From the NCBI GenBank assembly GCA_914767715.1, contig OU612067.1:34942162-35006161 (forward strand): DNA of 64,000 nt. The letters are read 5' to 3'. Position 1 is the stretch's first letter. Each line of letters opens with the position of its first letter. The translations under genes and the position numbers were made by a program. The notes under the pieces are model-generated. The model was not told the DNA's origin and ran no database searches. It saw nothing but the letters and a program-made list of their open reading frames with translations. The DNA is from Membranipora membranacea. Taxonomy: Eukaryota; Bryozoa; Gymnolaemata; Cheilostomatida; Membraniporidae. This document shows positions 14,501 through 27,500 of the stretch, piece after piece.

Positions 14501-17500
14501 CAGACAACTGTACAGCCTCCTACATGTCCTACATACGGGTAAGTACTACTTGTACAGTATTCTAACCATAACATCACAAGAAGAGTTAGCGGTAATCAGA
14601 CAACTGTACAGCCTCCTACATGTCCTACATATGGGTAAGTACTACTTGTACAGTATTCTAACCATAACATCACAAGAAGAGTAAGCGGTAATCAGACAGC
14701 TGTACAGCCTCCTACATGTCCTACTTACGGGTAAGTACTACTTATACAGTATTCTAACCATAACATCACAAGAAGAGTTAGCGGTAATCAGACCACCGTA
14801 CAGCCTCCTACATGTCCTACTTACGGGTAAGTACTACTTATACAGTATTCTAACCATAACATCACAAGAAGAGTAAGCGGTAATCAGACAACTGTACAGC
14901 CTCCTACATGTCCTACTTACGGGTAAGTACTACTTATACAGTATTCTAACCATAACATCACAAGAAGAGTTAGCGGTAATCAGACCACCGTACAGCCTCC
15001 TACATGTCCTACTTACGGGTAAGTACTACTTATACAGTATTCTAACCATAACATCACAAGAAGAGTTAGCGGTAATCAGACCACCGTACAGCCTCCTACA
15101 TGTCCTACTTACGGGTAAGTACTACTTATACAGTATTCTAACCATAACATCACAAGAAGAGTAAGCGGTAATCAGACAACTGTACAGCCTCCTACATGTC
15201 CTACTTACGGGTAAGTACTACTTATACAGTATTCTAACCATAACATCACAAGAAGAGTAAGCGGTAATCAGACCACTGTACAGCCTCCTACATGTCCTAC
15301 ATACGGGTAAGTACTACTTGTACAGTATTCTAACCATAACATCACAAGAAGAGTAAGCGGTAATCAGACAACTGTACAGCCTCCTACATGTCCTACATAC
15401 AGGTAAGTACTACTTGTACAGTATTCTAACCATAACATCACAAGAAGAGTTAGTGGTAATCAGACCACTGTACAGCCTCCTACATGTCCTACATACAGGT
15501 AAGTACTACTTATACAGTATTCTAACCATAACATCACAAGAAGAGTTAGCGGTAATCAGACAACTGTACAGCCTCCTACATGTCCTACATATGGGTAAGT
15601 ACTACTTGTACAGTATTCTAACCATAACATCACAAGAAGAGTTAGCGGTAATCAGACAGCTGTACAGCCTCCTACATGTCCTACATACGGGTAAGTACTA
15701 CTTATACAGTATTCTAACCATAACATCACAAGAAGAGTTAGCGGTAATCAGACAACTGTACAGCCTCCTACATGTCCTACTTACGGGTAAGTACTACTTA
15801 TACAGTATTCTAACCATAACATCACAAGAAGAGTAAGCGGTAATCAGACAGCTGTACAGCCTCCTACATGTCCTACATACGGGTAAGTACTACTTATACA
15901 GTATTCTAACCATAACATCACAAGAAGAGTAAGCGGTAATCAGACAGCTGTACAGCCTCCTACATGTCCTACTTACGGGTAAGTACTACTTATACAGTAT
16001 TCTAACCATAACATCACAAGAAGAGTTAGCGGTAATCAGACAACCGTACAGCCTCCTACATGTCCTCCATATGGGTAAGTAGTACTAACCGTTGGTAAGT
16101 GTTACTTACAGGTAAGTCCTACACATGGGTAAGTGTTACTTACGGATAAGTCTTACACACGGAAGTCTTACATATGGGTAAGTCCTACACATGGGTAAGT
16201 ACTACTTACGGGTAAGTGCTACGCGCTGGTTAGTGCTACTCATGAGTGAGTTCTACGCGCGGATAAGTCCTAATTAAGTGTAAATCTTACGGTAGGTTGA
16301 GTCCTAAATAATGAGAGAAGAAAAAAAGAGATAATAGAGATTATGAAAAGGTTCTAATTATAAGCACATGGTCCTGTAGATCTCAGAGGCACATTTTACA
16401 TAGAAGCATTTGATGATTACTATATTATTATACTATTACTATATGCACTTGGCTCTTATATGCGCTACGTTACAGTAATATTTATTTACTTGTTGTGTTT
16501 GACAGATCTCACAGGGTACTGATATCGGCCAGTAATGAGATATCTACATTAGAAGTCGTCTGTCATGTCATCGTAAAGCCTAGAGTGGTGGGACATATAC
16601 CTGTTGACCTAACGGCATCCTACAACATGCAGTTAGAGGCTGTGGTCAGATCGGATTCTGGTTTGTGTTTATTTATTCCCTATTTGCTTGTATAAACTGT
16701 ATCAGCTGGTGATGAATCCAGCGGAGTAATTTTTTCAACACAAAGAAAGTTCTCACAAACTCTTATTCAATTGATATGACATAGTTGATAATACTTTATT
16801 TTGGGTCTGTCTTTGAGTCACACAGATGGTATAGGTGCAGACATTAGGTGTGTCTGTTGATATGAGGTGTCTTTCAGCGGATAGTAGGTGTAGTAGGTGT
16901 ATCTGCAAATAACCTCACTTTACATCTATTGACATAAATTTGTCTCATTTATTATAAAATCTCATGAACGCCCGTACTGGTGTGGTACCCGTACTGGTGT
17001 GGTACCCGTACTGGTGTGGTACCCGTACTGGTGTGGTACCCGTACTGGTGTGGTACCCGTACCGGTGTGGTACCCGTACCGGTGTGGTACCCGTACCGGT
17101 GTGGTACCCGTACTGGTGTGGTGCCCGTACTGGTGTGGTACCCGTACTGGTGTGGTACCCGTACTGGTGTGGTACCCGTACTGGTGTGGTACTATTGTAT
17201 TGATGTGTGATTATCTCGCGCTGTAGGTCGTGGTGAGCCAGTCAACGCTGTTTATATATGGAGATATAATCATGATGGTCCTCAGACTATAATTAGTGCC
17301 TTACCTTTCACCATGTTTACTGATCTACCACCCGGTACAAATGTCTCAGCTTCCCTTGAGGTTCACGGGCTAAATGGTGAGTAAGACGACACAACTAAGT
17401 AGATTCAGGGCTCGATTCTAGCTCTGGGCTGGCTCATGCGGGTTCAGAGTTTCGTTTATATTTACAATGTGAATCTTGTATATGTACTTACTTTACAATG

Positions 17501-20500
17501 TTAATCTTGTATATGTACTTACTTTACAATATGAATCTTGTATATGTTCTAACTTTACAATGTTAATCTTGTGTATGTACTTACTTAACAATGTGAATCT
17601 TGTATATGTACTTACCTTACCATGTTAGTCTTGTATATGTATTTACTTTACCATGTGAATCTTGTATATGTTCTTACTTTACAATGTTAATCTTGTATAT
17701 GTACTTACTTTACAATGTTAATCTTGTATATGTACTTACTTTACAATGTGAATCTTGTATATGTTCTTACTTTACAATGTTAATCTTGTATATGTACTTA
17801 CTTTACAATGTTAATCTTGTATATGTACTTACTTTACAATGTGAATCTTGTGCATGTACTGACTTTACAATGTGAATCTTGTATATGTACTTACTTTACA
17901 ATGTTAGTCTTGTATATGTACTTACTTTACAATGTGAATATTGTATATGTACTTACTTTACAATGTTAATCTTGTATATGTACTTACAGGTGGAGTGATG
18001 AGGAAACCAGCTACAAACTATCAGCAAAGATTCTCATTGCTACAGCATGATAATATAGTAAAACCCGACTCACAGATTAATATAACCGTCAGGGTAAGTT
18101 TACTATCTCAACTCCCTCTCTCTTCATTAAAAGTGCTGCTACAATATTCCCTCCGCATCATGTATCTCCCATCACCCTAAAAATATTATCAAAAATAATG
18201 ATAAGATGAGGGACCTTAACTAAACCCCAGTCACTTAATATCCTGCTATCCGGTTATCTGCTCACCAAGGTAAAATATGAAGAGGACAACATGAAATCTT
18301 ATACCTTGAAGTATAGCATAAGTGGGTGTGAATTGTATAGACAGTTTTCTGAGCTCTGATTTAGGCCGCAATTCAGAGTTGTCCTCTCTCCAGTTTGGTA
18401 CTTTTTACCCACGCCGCATAGGAAAAACGTGCTGAAAAGAGGGTTATCTTGATAACCGTTTATAATAGGATAAAAATGATTTTTGATTCAGAATCTGCAG
18501 CATTGAAAACTCATGGTAATAGTTTGGAAAATAATTTTAGTATTTGGATAGTCCAATTATAGCATTTTCTGCCTGTTTTGCGGACAATTTGGCAGAATTT
18601 TTCATGAGTTTCGTCAATAAAATTAAGATTTTTCAACATTCTAGCCTCCAATGATTTGGAAACCCGTCTCACAGGGTTTTCAATGGTGCAGACTCTGAAT
18701 CAAAACTCATTTTCATCCTAACATAAGCAGTTTTCAAGATAAACCTCTTTCAGCAGGTTTTTCCTATGCGGCGTGGGTTAAAAGTACCAAACTGGAGAGA
18801 TGACAACTCCGAATCGAGGCATAAATAAGAGCTCAGAAAACTGTCTATAGATATCCTATTTTTCACTATGATATTGTAATATTTCTCTAGAATATGTCTG
18901 TTGCGTTGGAGAAAATGGGAATCAACACTACGGCGGTAATTGTGTGCTCCTGTGCAAACTTATATTCGCGTATATTTGATTGCTTGTGCTTCCTTTGCTA
19001 TATTATGGGCCTGTTGAGATTTAGTTTGATTGATGCATGATTTATAATAAAAACATTCAAACAAAATTGAGATTCCTTCAAAAAATATTTGGTTCTGAAA
19101 AACACAGAATAAAACCATGAAATAATACGAAGGGAATCTCAATCCTGTTTGAATCTCTAAAATCCAAGAATGAGATTTTTACCTTCACAATCGAAGGATA
19201 ACTCCCACTGCGCTGTTTGATATGAGGATAACTCCCACTGCGCTGTTTGATATGAGGATAGCTCCCACTGCATTGTTAGTCAGCAGTGGAATGTGAATTT
19301 AATTGCTCATAATTTGACTGTAGAATGAAGCTGCATGAATACCCAGTATAATTTAGATATTTATATAGTATATGAGTTATATCCTCCGTCAGAGTTGTGT
19401 TGTGTAGTGTCCGTGTTCTACTGCTAGCGCTCATCTCTGTTAAATATTTGGTGACTTTATGCTTAGCTGATAATTACTGACAATCAGGCTTAAACTTAAT
19501 CAAGCTCACCTCTATCAAAAGCTCCGCCCTATCATAAGCTCCGCCCATTAGCCAATCACTCGTCTTTTTTACAGAAAGTAAATACGTATAGCCTTGACAT
19601 ATCTGCTATCATCTGATTTGATTAAACCAAAAAGAATCATTGAGCGAATTTCCCATTTCCATTTGCTTTCTGTGTTCCTGCTATTTTGTTCCTGTTATGT
19701 AATTTCTTATCTATACTGGAATATTGTAGAATGTTTATACTTATAACTTTGATGAGGTTGGACTGTCTGTATTCTCATCCTCTCACACGTTTGATCTGAC
19801 TTCTGTCCCTGAGCCGACATACACCACAACTTCGGGTTTAGCCTCTGTATCTGATGTTACACTGAACGCGGGCGGGGATACCATCAGCTCCAAGATAGCC
19901 TCAGTGTCTGATCTACCCCCTCAGGATAGGGTGGTACTGCAGTGTCCGACCAACGTCATAGCAAACAGGTATTACCTCTCACACTGAAAAGTTTTCTGTA
20001 AGATAACCTCCATCTAACTCTACAAACACCATCTAACTGTACCCATCATCTTACTCTGTATTCACCATCTGACTCTGTGTCCACTTGGATAGCCGATAAT
20101 CACATACTATATTTTATTTGTAGCGATTCACAGATTATGATTGGTTTAGATATGGGAGTAGATGACTTTGAGCAGTACTATGGATATTATACATGGTATC
20201 TGAATGAAGTACAGATATCATACACAGCTATACCTAGTGTTTGTATTATATATGGCTCCTCTTCTCTACTCTTCTATATAAGTGTATCAGGTGTTTGTTT
20301 ATGATACCAGATGCTAAAGTATAACCTGGTGGATATATGCCTAAGATACAGGGTCTCAATATTGTATTGTTTCTTATGCTTCTGCATCCAATTACCTGTC
20401 AACATAACACTGAAAGTAAAACTTATGTCACAGGAGATACTATTTATGTTGTTTGGTAGTTTATTTGCATGTACATACATAAATGTATATATAAGTGTGT

Positions 20501-23500
20501 ACATATTATGTACTTATTATGTACATTTTATACTACATTGTAGATGTTTTACTCGTTTACATCAGCTGGAGTATATAATATAACAGTAGATGTTATAAAT
20601 CACTGGTCAAACTTTACTAAGTCCTGTCAGATCACAGCTACACAACCACTTATACATATCAAGGTAATCATTGTCTCCCTCCACAGTGTCTTCTTTATAT
20701 CATATACAAGGTCTTATACTCTATTATATATAATATCATATACAATGTCTTATACCATATCATATATACTATCATATACAATGTCTTACACCATATCATA
20801 TATACTATCATATACAAAGTCTTATACCATATCATATATAATATCATATACCATTACAATGTCTTTTACCATATCATATATAATATCATATACCATTACA
20901 ATGTATTTTACCATATCATATATGATATCATATACCATATACAAAGTCTTATACCATATAATATATAATATCATATACAAAGTTTTATACCATATAATAT
21001 ATAATATCATATACAATGTCTTTTACCATATCATATATAATATCATATACAAAGTCTTATACCATATCATATATAATATCATATACAAAGTGTTATACCA
21101 TATCATATATAATATCATATACCATTACAATGTATTTTACCATATCATATATAATATCATATACCATATACAAAGTCTTATACCATATCATATATGATAT
21201 CATATACCATATACAAAGTGTTATACCATATCATATATAATATCATATATCATATTCAATGTATTATACAATATCATATATAATATCATATACCATATAC
21301 AATATCTTATACCATATCATATATAATATCATATATCATATACAATGTCTTATACCATATCATATATGATATCATATACCATATACAATGTCTTATACCA
21401 TATCATATAATATCATATACCACATTCAATGTCTTATACCATATCATATACCATATACAATGTCTTATACCATATCATATAATATCATATACCATATTCA
21501 ATGTCTTACACCATATCATATAATATCATATACCATATACAATGTCTTATACCATATCATATAATATCATATACCATATTCAATGTCTTATACCATGTCA
21601 TATAATATCATATACCATATACAATGTCTTATTCAATATCATATAATATCATATACCATATACAATGTCTTATACCATATCATATAATATCATATACCAT
21701 ATTCAATGTCTTATACCATATCATATAATATCATATACCATATACAATGTCTTATACCATATCATATAATATCATATACCATATACAATGTCTTATACCA
21801 TATCATATAATATCATATACCATAAACAATGTCTTATACCATATCATATACCATATACAATGTCTTATACCATATCATATACTATATCATAGAGTATGGG
21901 ATATCATGAACAATATTTTATGGGATATCATATATGATGTCATATGTTATACATATTACATTAAATAGAGTTTACAAGTAGAAGTGGAATAATCCGAATA
22001 TTGAGCAAACTTGATACCATCTGTGATATAGGATTCAGGCTTATATATAATTCTGACTATCATACAGATCGAGCCGACACTAGTTACACCTCTATCTAAC
22101 TCTACTCTAATCATGACGTCATCACATGGACAGACTAGAGAGGCTACAGATATCAATGTCATATTCTATGGTGGTGTGAGCTCCTTATCCAATCTTACTA
22201 TAGACTTCGGGGACGGGGTGATAGATTCCTACAACATCGATCAGGTCCACAGTCTAGCTTGGCAACAGTGAGTTTATATACTAGTGAGATCTTTACTGAT
22301 AGACACACAGTAATACTTATTCTTTATATTCCACACTTTTGTTTGTTTGAGACCTTGACTGAGAGTGTAACTCACGCCCTGTCAAATAAAGTAACGCTGT
22401 CACAGGTTTGGTAAAAGGGAAAAACATTCGGTCATCCCTAAAATGTCCAAACTAAACACAAACTGACATATAACTGACTTATATAAGCAGATATTATCAT
22501 ACGCGAGGTGTTTATTTATTTATAGTATTGATGGTGACAGATCCAAGCTGACTTTCTCACATACATATTATAATGATAAACAGTACAGAGTGTTCCTAAC
22601 AGCTGCGTCTACGGATCAGACAACTCTTAATGCCTTCAACATCGTATACAGGTAACTATTATCACTCATTGTATACAGGTAACTGTTAAAACTTCTGACA
22701 GGAAATTAAAGTACATACAATGGAAAGGGGTAACAATTATAGACTACTGATATACAGACATAGAGTTATAATATACTCTATGTAAACAGGTAACAAAAAT
22801 ATACCAGAGTTCAGACATGTGAATGTGAAAATAACTGATTCAGTATAATCATGATTACATAAGTTTATTGTAATTTATAGCAGTAGTATTTCATAAATGA
22901 GATTGAGTTATTAGGATGATTTTATTAGTCGCTATCATTTTGATGTTTTACATACCTGTTATGAGAAGGACTTTCTTATGCACAGCCTGGTCAGTGATAG
23001 TTATTATAGCATAACTGCTGACAGAGTGAGAGACCCAGTCTGATCAAGGTGTGACAGTGTCTATATTATGATGTCTATTATTCCCAGGTCTATATCTGGA
23101 CTAACAGATAACAGAGAGAGTATAAGATTAACCTATGAGCCGGATAAGAGCCAGGTTATATGGGTAAAGCTTAATACTGGTGATCATCTCAACTTTGAAT
23201 GGAGTGCTGGTAATCAGCCAATCACTCTGCTCGAGAGGTAATAAAGTCTACCTAGCTAACGTGAGAGGGGATAACTCCTTATCATCATAAACACTCGTAT
23301 ACAAAATAGTCATATACATGAATAAACACAGCATCATATATTATCCTAGTTTAATGCTAGCCCAAGAGCAGCTGTTGAAATGTGACACATTTCTTACAGA
23401 AAATAAAGCCTGTAGCCTGTCTAGACTGAGTCATAATACACCATACCTTGGTATAAATGATGAGAATAACTAATAGATATATTTATATATTCTCTACACA

Positions 23501-24551
23501 GAAGTGGTCGTTACAGTAAAGCTCGTATCACATTCCATCACATGACTGATACAGATATAAAAGTACGTATATCTAATCCCGGATCAGCTGATGGAGTTAT
23601 AGTGAAGTTAGCTAGTGTACACGTACAAACTAAACCTCTACAAGGAGCAATGAACGCTAAAATAAATAACGTGATAGTCACATCAGCTCGTCTAGAGAAT
23701 GGTCCTCAGAATGTTACATTCTCTATCAAGTAAGTAACATTGTCAGCATATTATACATATATGTGTGTATATATATATATATATATCTATATATTATGTA
23801 CAGTCTATAATACATGTATATTATATGCGGTATATGGTAAATATGTATGGCATACAGTTCATAATACATGTATATATGTTATCAAATATATAATACATGT
23901 GTATGATATGTATGTATATGATATATTCAAAAATTAAGCTTTGCATAATAAGATAACAGATTAAAATATGATCCAAGGGTTTTAGTACCTCCATGTATTT
24001 ATATATATATTCAATTGTTATGTTATATATATATATATATATATATATCACATATCATATGAACTTATTTTCGATGTCTTTAGAATGACTACATATCCTG
24101 TGAGACATATGAAGTATGATAAAGCTGAGTGAATCACATCGCCGCGATACTATGTTCTATAAGTACCTACTGTCTAATGATTGTATGTATATTTGTAGTT
24201 ACGCACCAGGACCAGATAACGCTGAGGTTCTATGGACGTTTAGTGATGACTCATCTCTCTCTGGAGGGTCTAATAACAGACCTGTAAGCAGATCTACATG
24301 TGTTAATAACTTTGTACTTATATCCTGCTCTGCCTCCGTATCACATACCTTCAGTAGAGGTAAGTATCCTTCTCCTTCTCCTCCTGACTTACATCAGCTG
24401 TCTCCGCTGTGGCTACTTTACTTACTATCTAAAATTTACTGATCCTAGCCGAAGTGTCTTCAGATGAAAATTAAAGTATTCTTTACTATGGCTAAATTTT
24501 TCACATTCTATTCATCGAAAAGTATAGCTCTTACTCTCCGAGTGTTTACCA

Positions 24552-24585
<34 letters not shown>

Positions 24586-27500
24586 CTGTCTCTCTGTCTG
24601 TCCGTCTGTCTGTCCGTCTGTCTGTCCGTCTGTCTCTCTGTCTGTCCGTCTGTCCGTCTGTCTGTCCGTCTGTCTGTCTGTCCGTCTGTCTGTCTGTCCG
24701 TCTCTCTGTCCGTCTGTCTGTCCGTCTGTCTCTCTGTCCGTCTGTCTGTCTCTCTGTCCGTCTGTCTGTCTCTCTGTCCGTCTGTCTCTCTGTCCGTCTG
24801 TCTCTCTGTCTGTCTGTCTATCTGTCTCTCTGTCCCTCTGTCTGTCTGTCCGTCTGTCTGTCCGTCTGTCTGTCTGTCCGTCTGTCTCTCTGTCCGTCTG
24901 TCTGTCTGTCTGTCTCTCTGTCCGTCTGTCTGTCTGTCCGTCTGTCTGTCCGTCTGTCTCTCTGACGGTCTGTCTGTCTGTCTGTCCGTCTGTCTCTCTG
25001 TCCGTCTGTCTGTCAGGGTTTGAACGAGAACAGAACTGTGGAAATACCAGGAGTTATATATGCAGGGAAGCTTTGTTATGGATATTATTGACACATACCC
25101 TGTAGTCTGTAGTGTTGATGCTTATTGTTGTAGTTGGAGTATATAACATATCAGCTCAAGTACAGACATATTACCCATCATTGTTCATCTGGACCACCCG
25201 GTTTGAGATTTTACCGCTGCTGAAAAGAATTAGATTTCAGAATTACACAAAACTCGATTCTAACATGCTTCCTCTATACCACTTCCACAAAACAACCGAC
25301 ACTGTGAGTATTATATGTACATAATATATATATATATATATATATTAGGGACACTGTGAGTATAAGAGTTAGAATACCTCATCAACAGTATAACACTGTG
25401 AGTATAAGAGTTAGAATACCTCATCAACAGTATAACACTGTGAGTATTAGAGTTAGAATACCTAATCAACAGTATAACACTGTGAGTATAAGAGTTAGAA
25501 TACCTCATCTACAGTATAACACTGTGAGTATAAGAGTTAGAATACCTCATCTACAGTATAACACTGTGAGTATAAGAGTTAGAATACCTCATCAACAGTA
25601 TAACACTGTGAGTATAAGAGTTAGAATACCTCATCAACAGTATAACACTGTGAGTATAAGAGTTAGAATACCTAATCAACAGTATAACACTGTGAGTATA
25701 AGAGTTAGAATACCTCATCAACAGTATAACACTGTGAGTATAAGAGTTAGAATACCTCATCAACAGTATAACACTGTGAGTATAAGAGTTAGAATACCTC
25801 ATCAACAGCATAATACTGTGAGTATAAGAGTTAGAATACCTCATCTACAGTATAACACTGTGAGTATAAGAGTTAGAATACCTCATCAACAGCATAATAC
25901 TGTGAGTATAAGAGTTAGAATACCTCATCAACAGTATAACACTGTGAGTATTAGAGTTAGAATACCTCATCAACAGTATAACACTGTGAGTATAAGAGTT
26001 AGAATACCTCATCAACAGTATAACACTGTGAGTATAAGAGTTAGAATACCTCATCAACAGTATAACACTGTGAGTATAAGAGTTAGAATACCTCATCAAC
26101 AGTATAACACTGCGAGTATAAGAGTTAGAATACCTCATCTACAGTATAACACTGTGAGTATAAGAGTTAAAATACCTCATCAACAGTATAACACTGTGAG
26201 TATAAGAGTTAGAATACCTCATCAACAGTATAACACTGTGAGTATAAGAGTTAGAATACCTCATCAACAGTATAACACTGTGAGTATAAGAGTTAGAATA
26301 CCTCATCAACAGTATAACACTGTGAGTATAAGAGTTAGAATACCTCATCAACAGTATAACACTGTGAGTATAAGAGTTAGAATACCTCATCAACAGTATA
26401 ACACTGTGTCTCACCATATATGAGTTGCTACATCTAATCTACAAAGCGATATATTCACCAATGAATCTGTACTACTCTGTTGTTAATACATCTGTTAGAC
26501 CAGATTGTTTGGAGTTGCCTGCTATATTATAAATTTGCAATAAGTGGATAACTTGACTTGTTAGGAAATTATCTAGTAATTATATCATAATCTCTTCATG
26601 CTAGTACCTGATTACCTGATTACCTGTTAGCTGGAACTGTCTGGTTGTATGTATGTATGTAATGTTATTGTTATATTTGGTTGTTTATATGTTTATATTG
26701 TATTGTGTTACAGGCTGTAATGGTTGCGTACCTTCAGACCCCTGACATCATGCAGGGTAATATCAGCTACAGATGGCAGTTTGGTGATGAGAGTGTAGAG
26801 CACATAGACCACCTGTCAGCTAATGCCATCAGTGTAGTTACACATAACTATGAGTCTATGAAGGAGGCGGGATTTACTGTTACTGTAACAGCTACACCTG
26901 ACAATGGGTTACCGGTGTCTGGTCAGGCTAGAGTTATCATCTATCAGCAGATACAGAGTATGTACAGCAGCTGATTGTTTGATGTGATTTTACACCAGTT
27001 AATCAGACATGGCTGCAGTTATGTTCTACCACCCTTCACCTACTCTCTCATGGCTCTCAAACTGATCGCTCACATTTGGTAGGTGAGATCTGGGATGTTG
27101 ATCAATAAAATTTAATTGTGCTTGATTTGATTGTCTCTATGCTTATACAGGAGTGGAGATAAGCGTAAATGATAAGAACTATACAGAATCTAATGAGGGA
27201 TATGTATACTTTATCCGTGAGGCCGTAGAGGACAGAGAGATGTTAATTAAGATAAGAGTTTTACCTGCTCACGTACCGTTTGAGATATGTCACCTTGTGC
27301 ACAGTGTGGAGAGTATCAGACATTCATCACAATCACAGCCTTATATAAGGAAATCATTCTTACCTGAGAATACAGATATACCAATGTATGATCAGATCAT
27401 GTCATTCGGCTCAACCGGATCAGCAGCTAATGTCAAGTAAGTTCATCGCATCATATGATTAACATGTGACTATCACCTCACCATAACATGACAGTCAGGT

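Larger units (their letters stand above)
18094..19729 (+). other. intron 15
   Basis: Intron of 1.6 kb containing a complete foldback/MITE element (18336-18849) and a three-copy 31-bp repeat (19193-19275). The rest is unremarkable AT-rich sequence. Confidence 0.7.

Noticed and set aside
20405-20450. Mini-exon candidate TYVTGDTIY between exons 17 and 18
   Set aside because: Attractive residues for a PKD loop, but entry phase 2 does not fit any exon 17 donor, and its stronger 3' donor creates a stop with exon 18.
24464-25105. Long ORFs of Ser/Val/Cys/Leu on + and Thr/Asp/Arg on -
   Set aside because: TCTG/TCCG microsatellite composition.
25356-26423. 355-residue plus-strand ORF and three minus-strand partners
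   Set aside because: Artefacts of the 42-bp array (14 codons per unit), in a different frame from exon 24.
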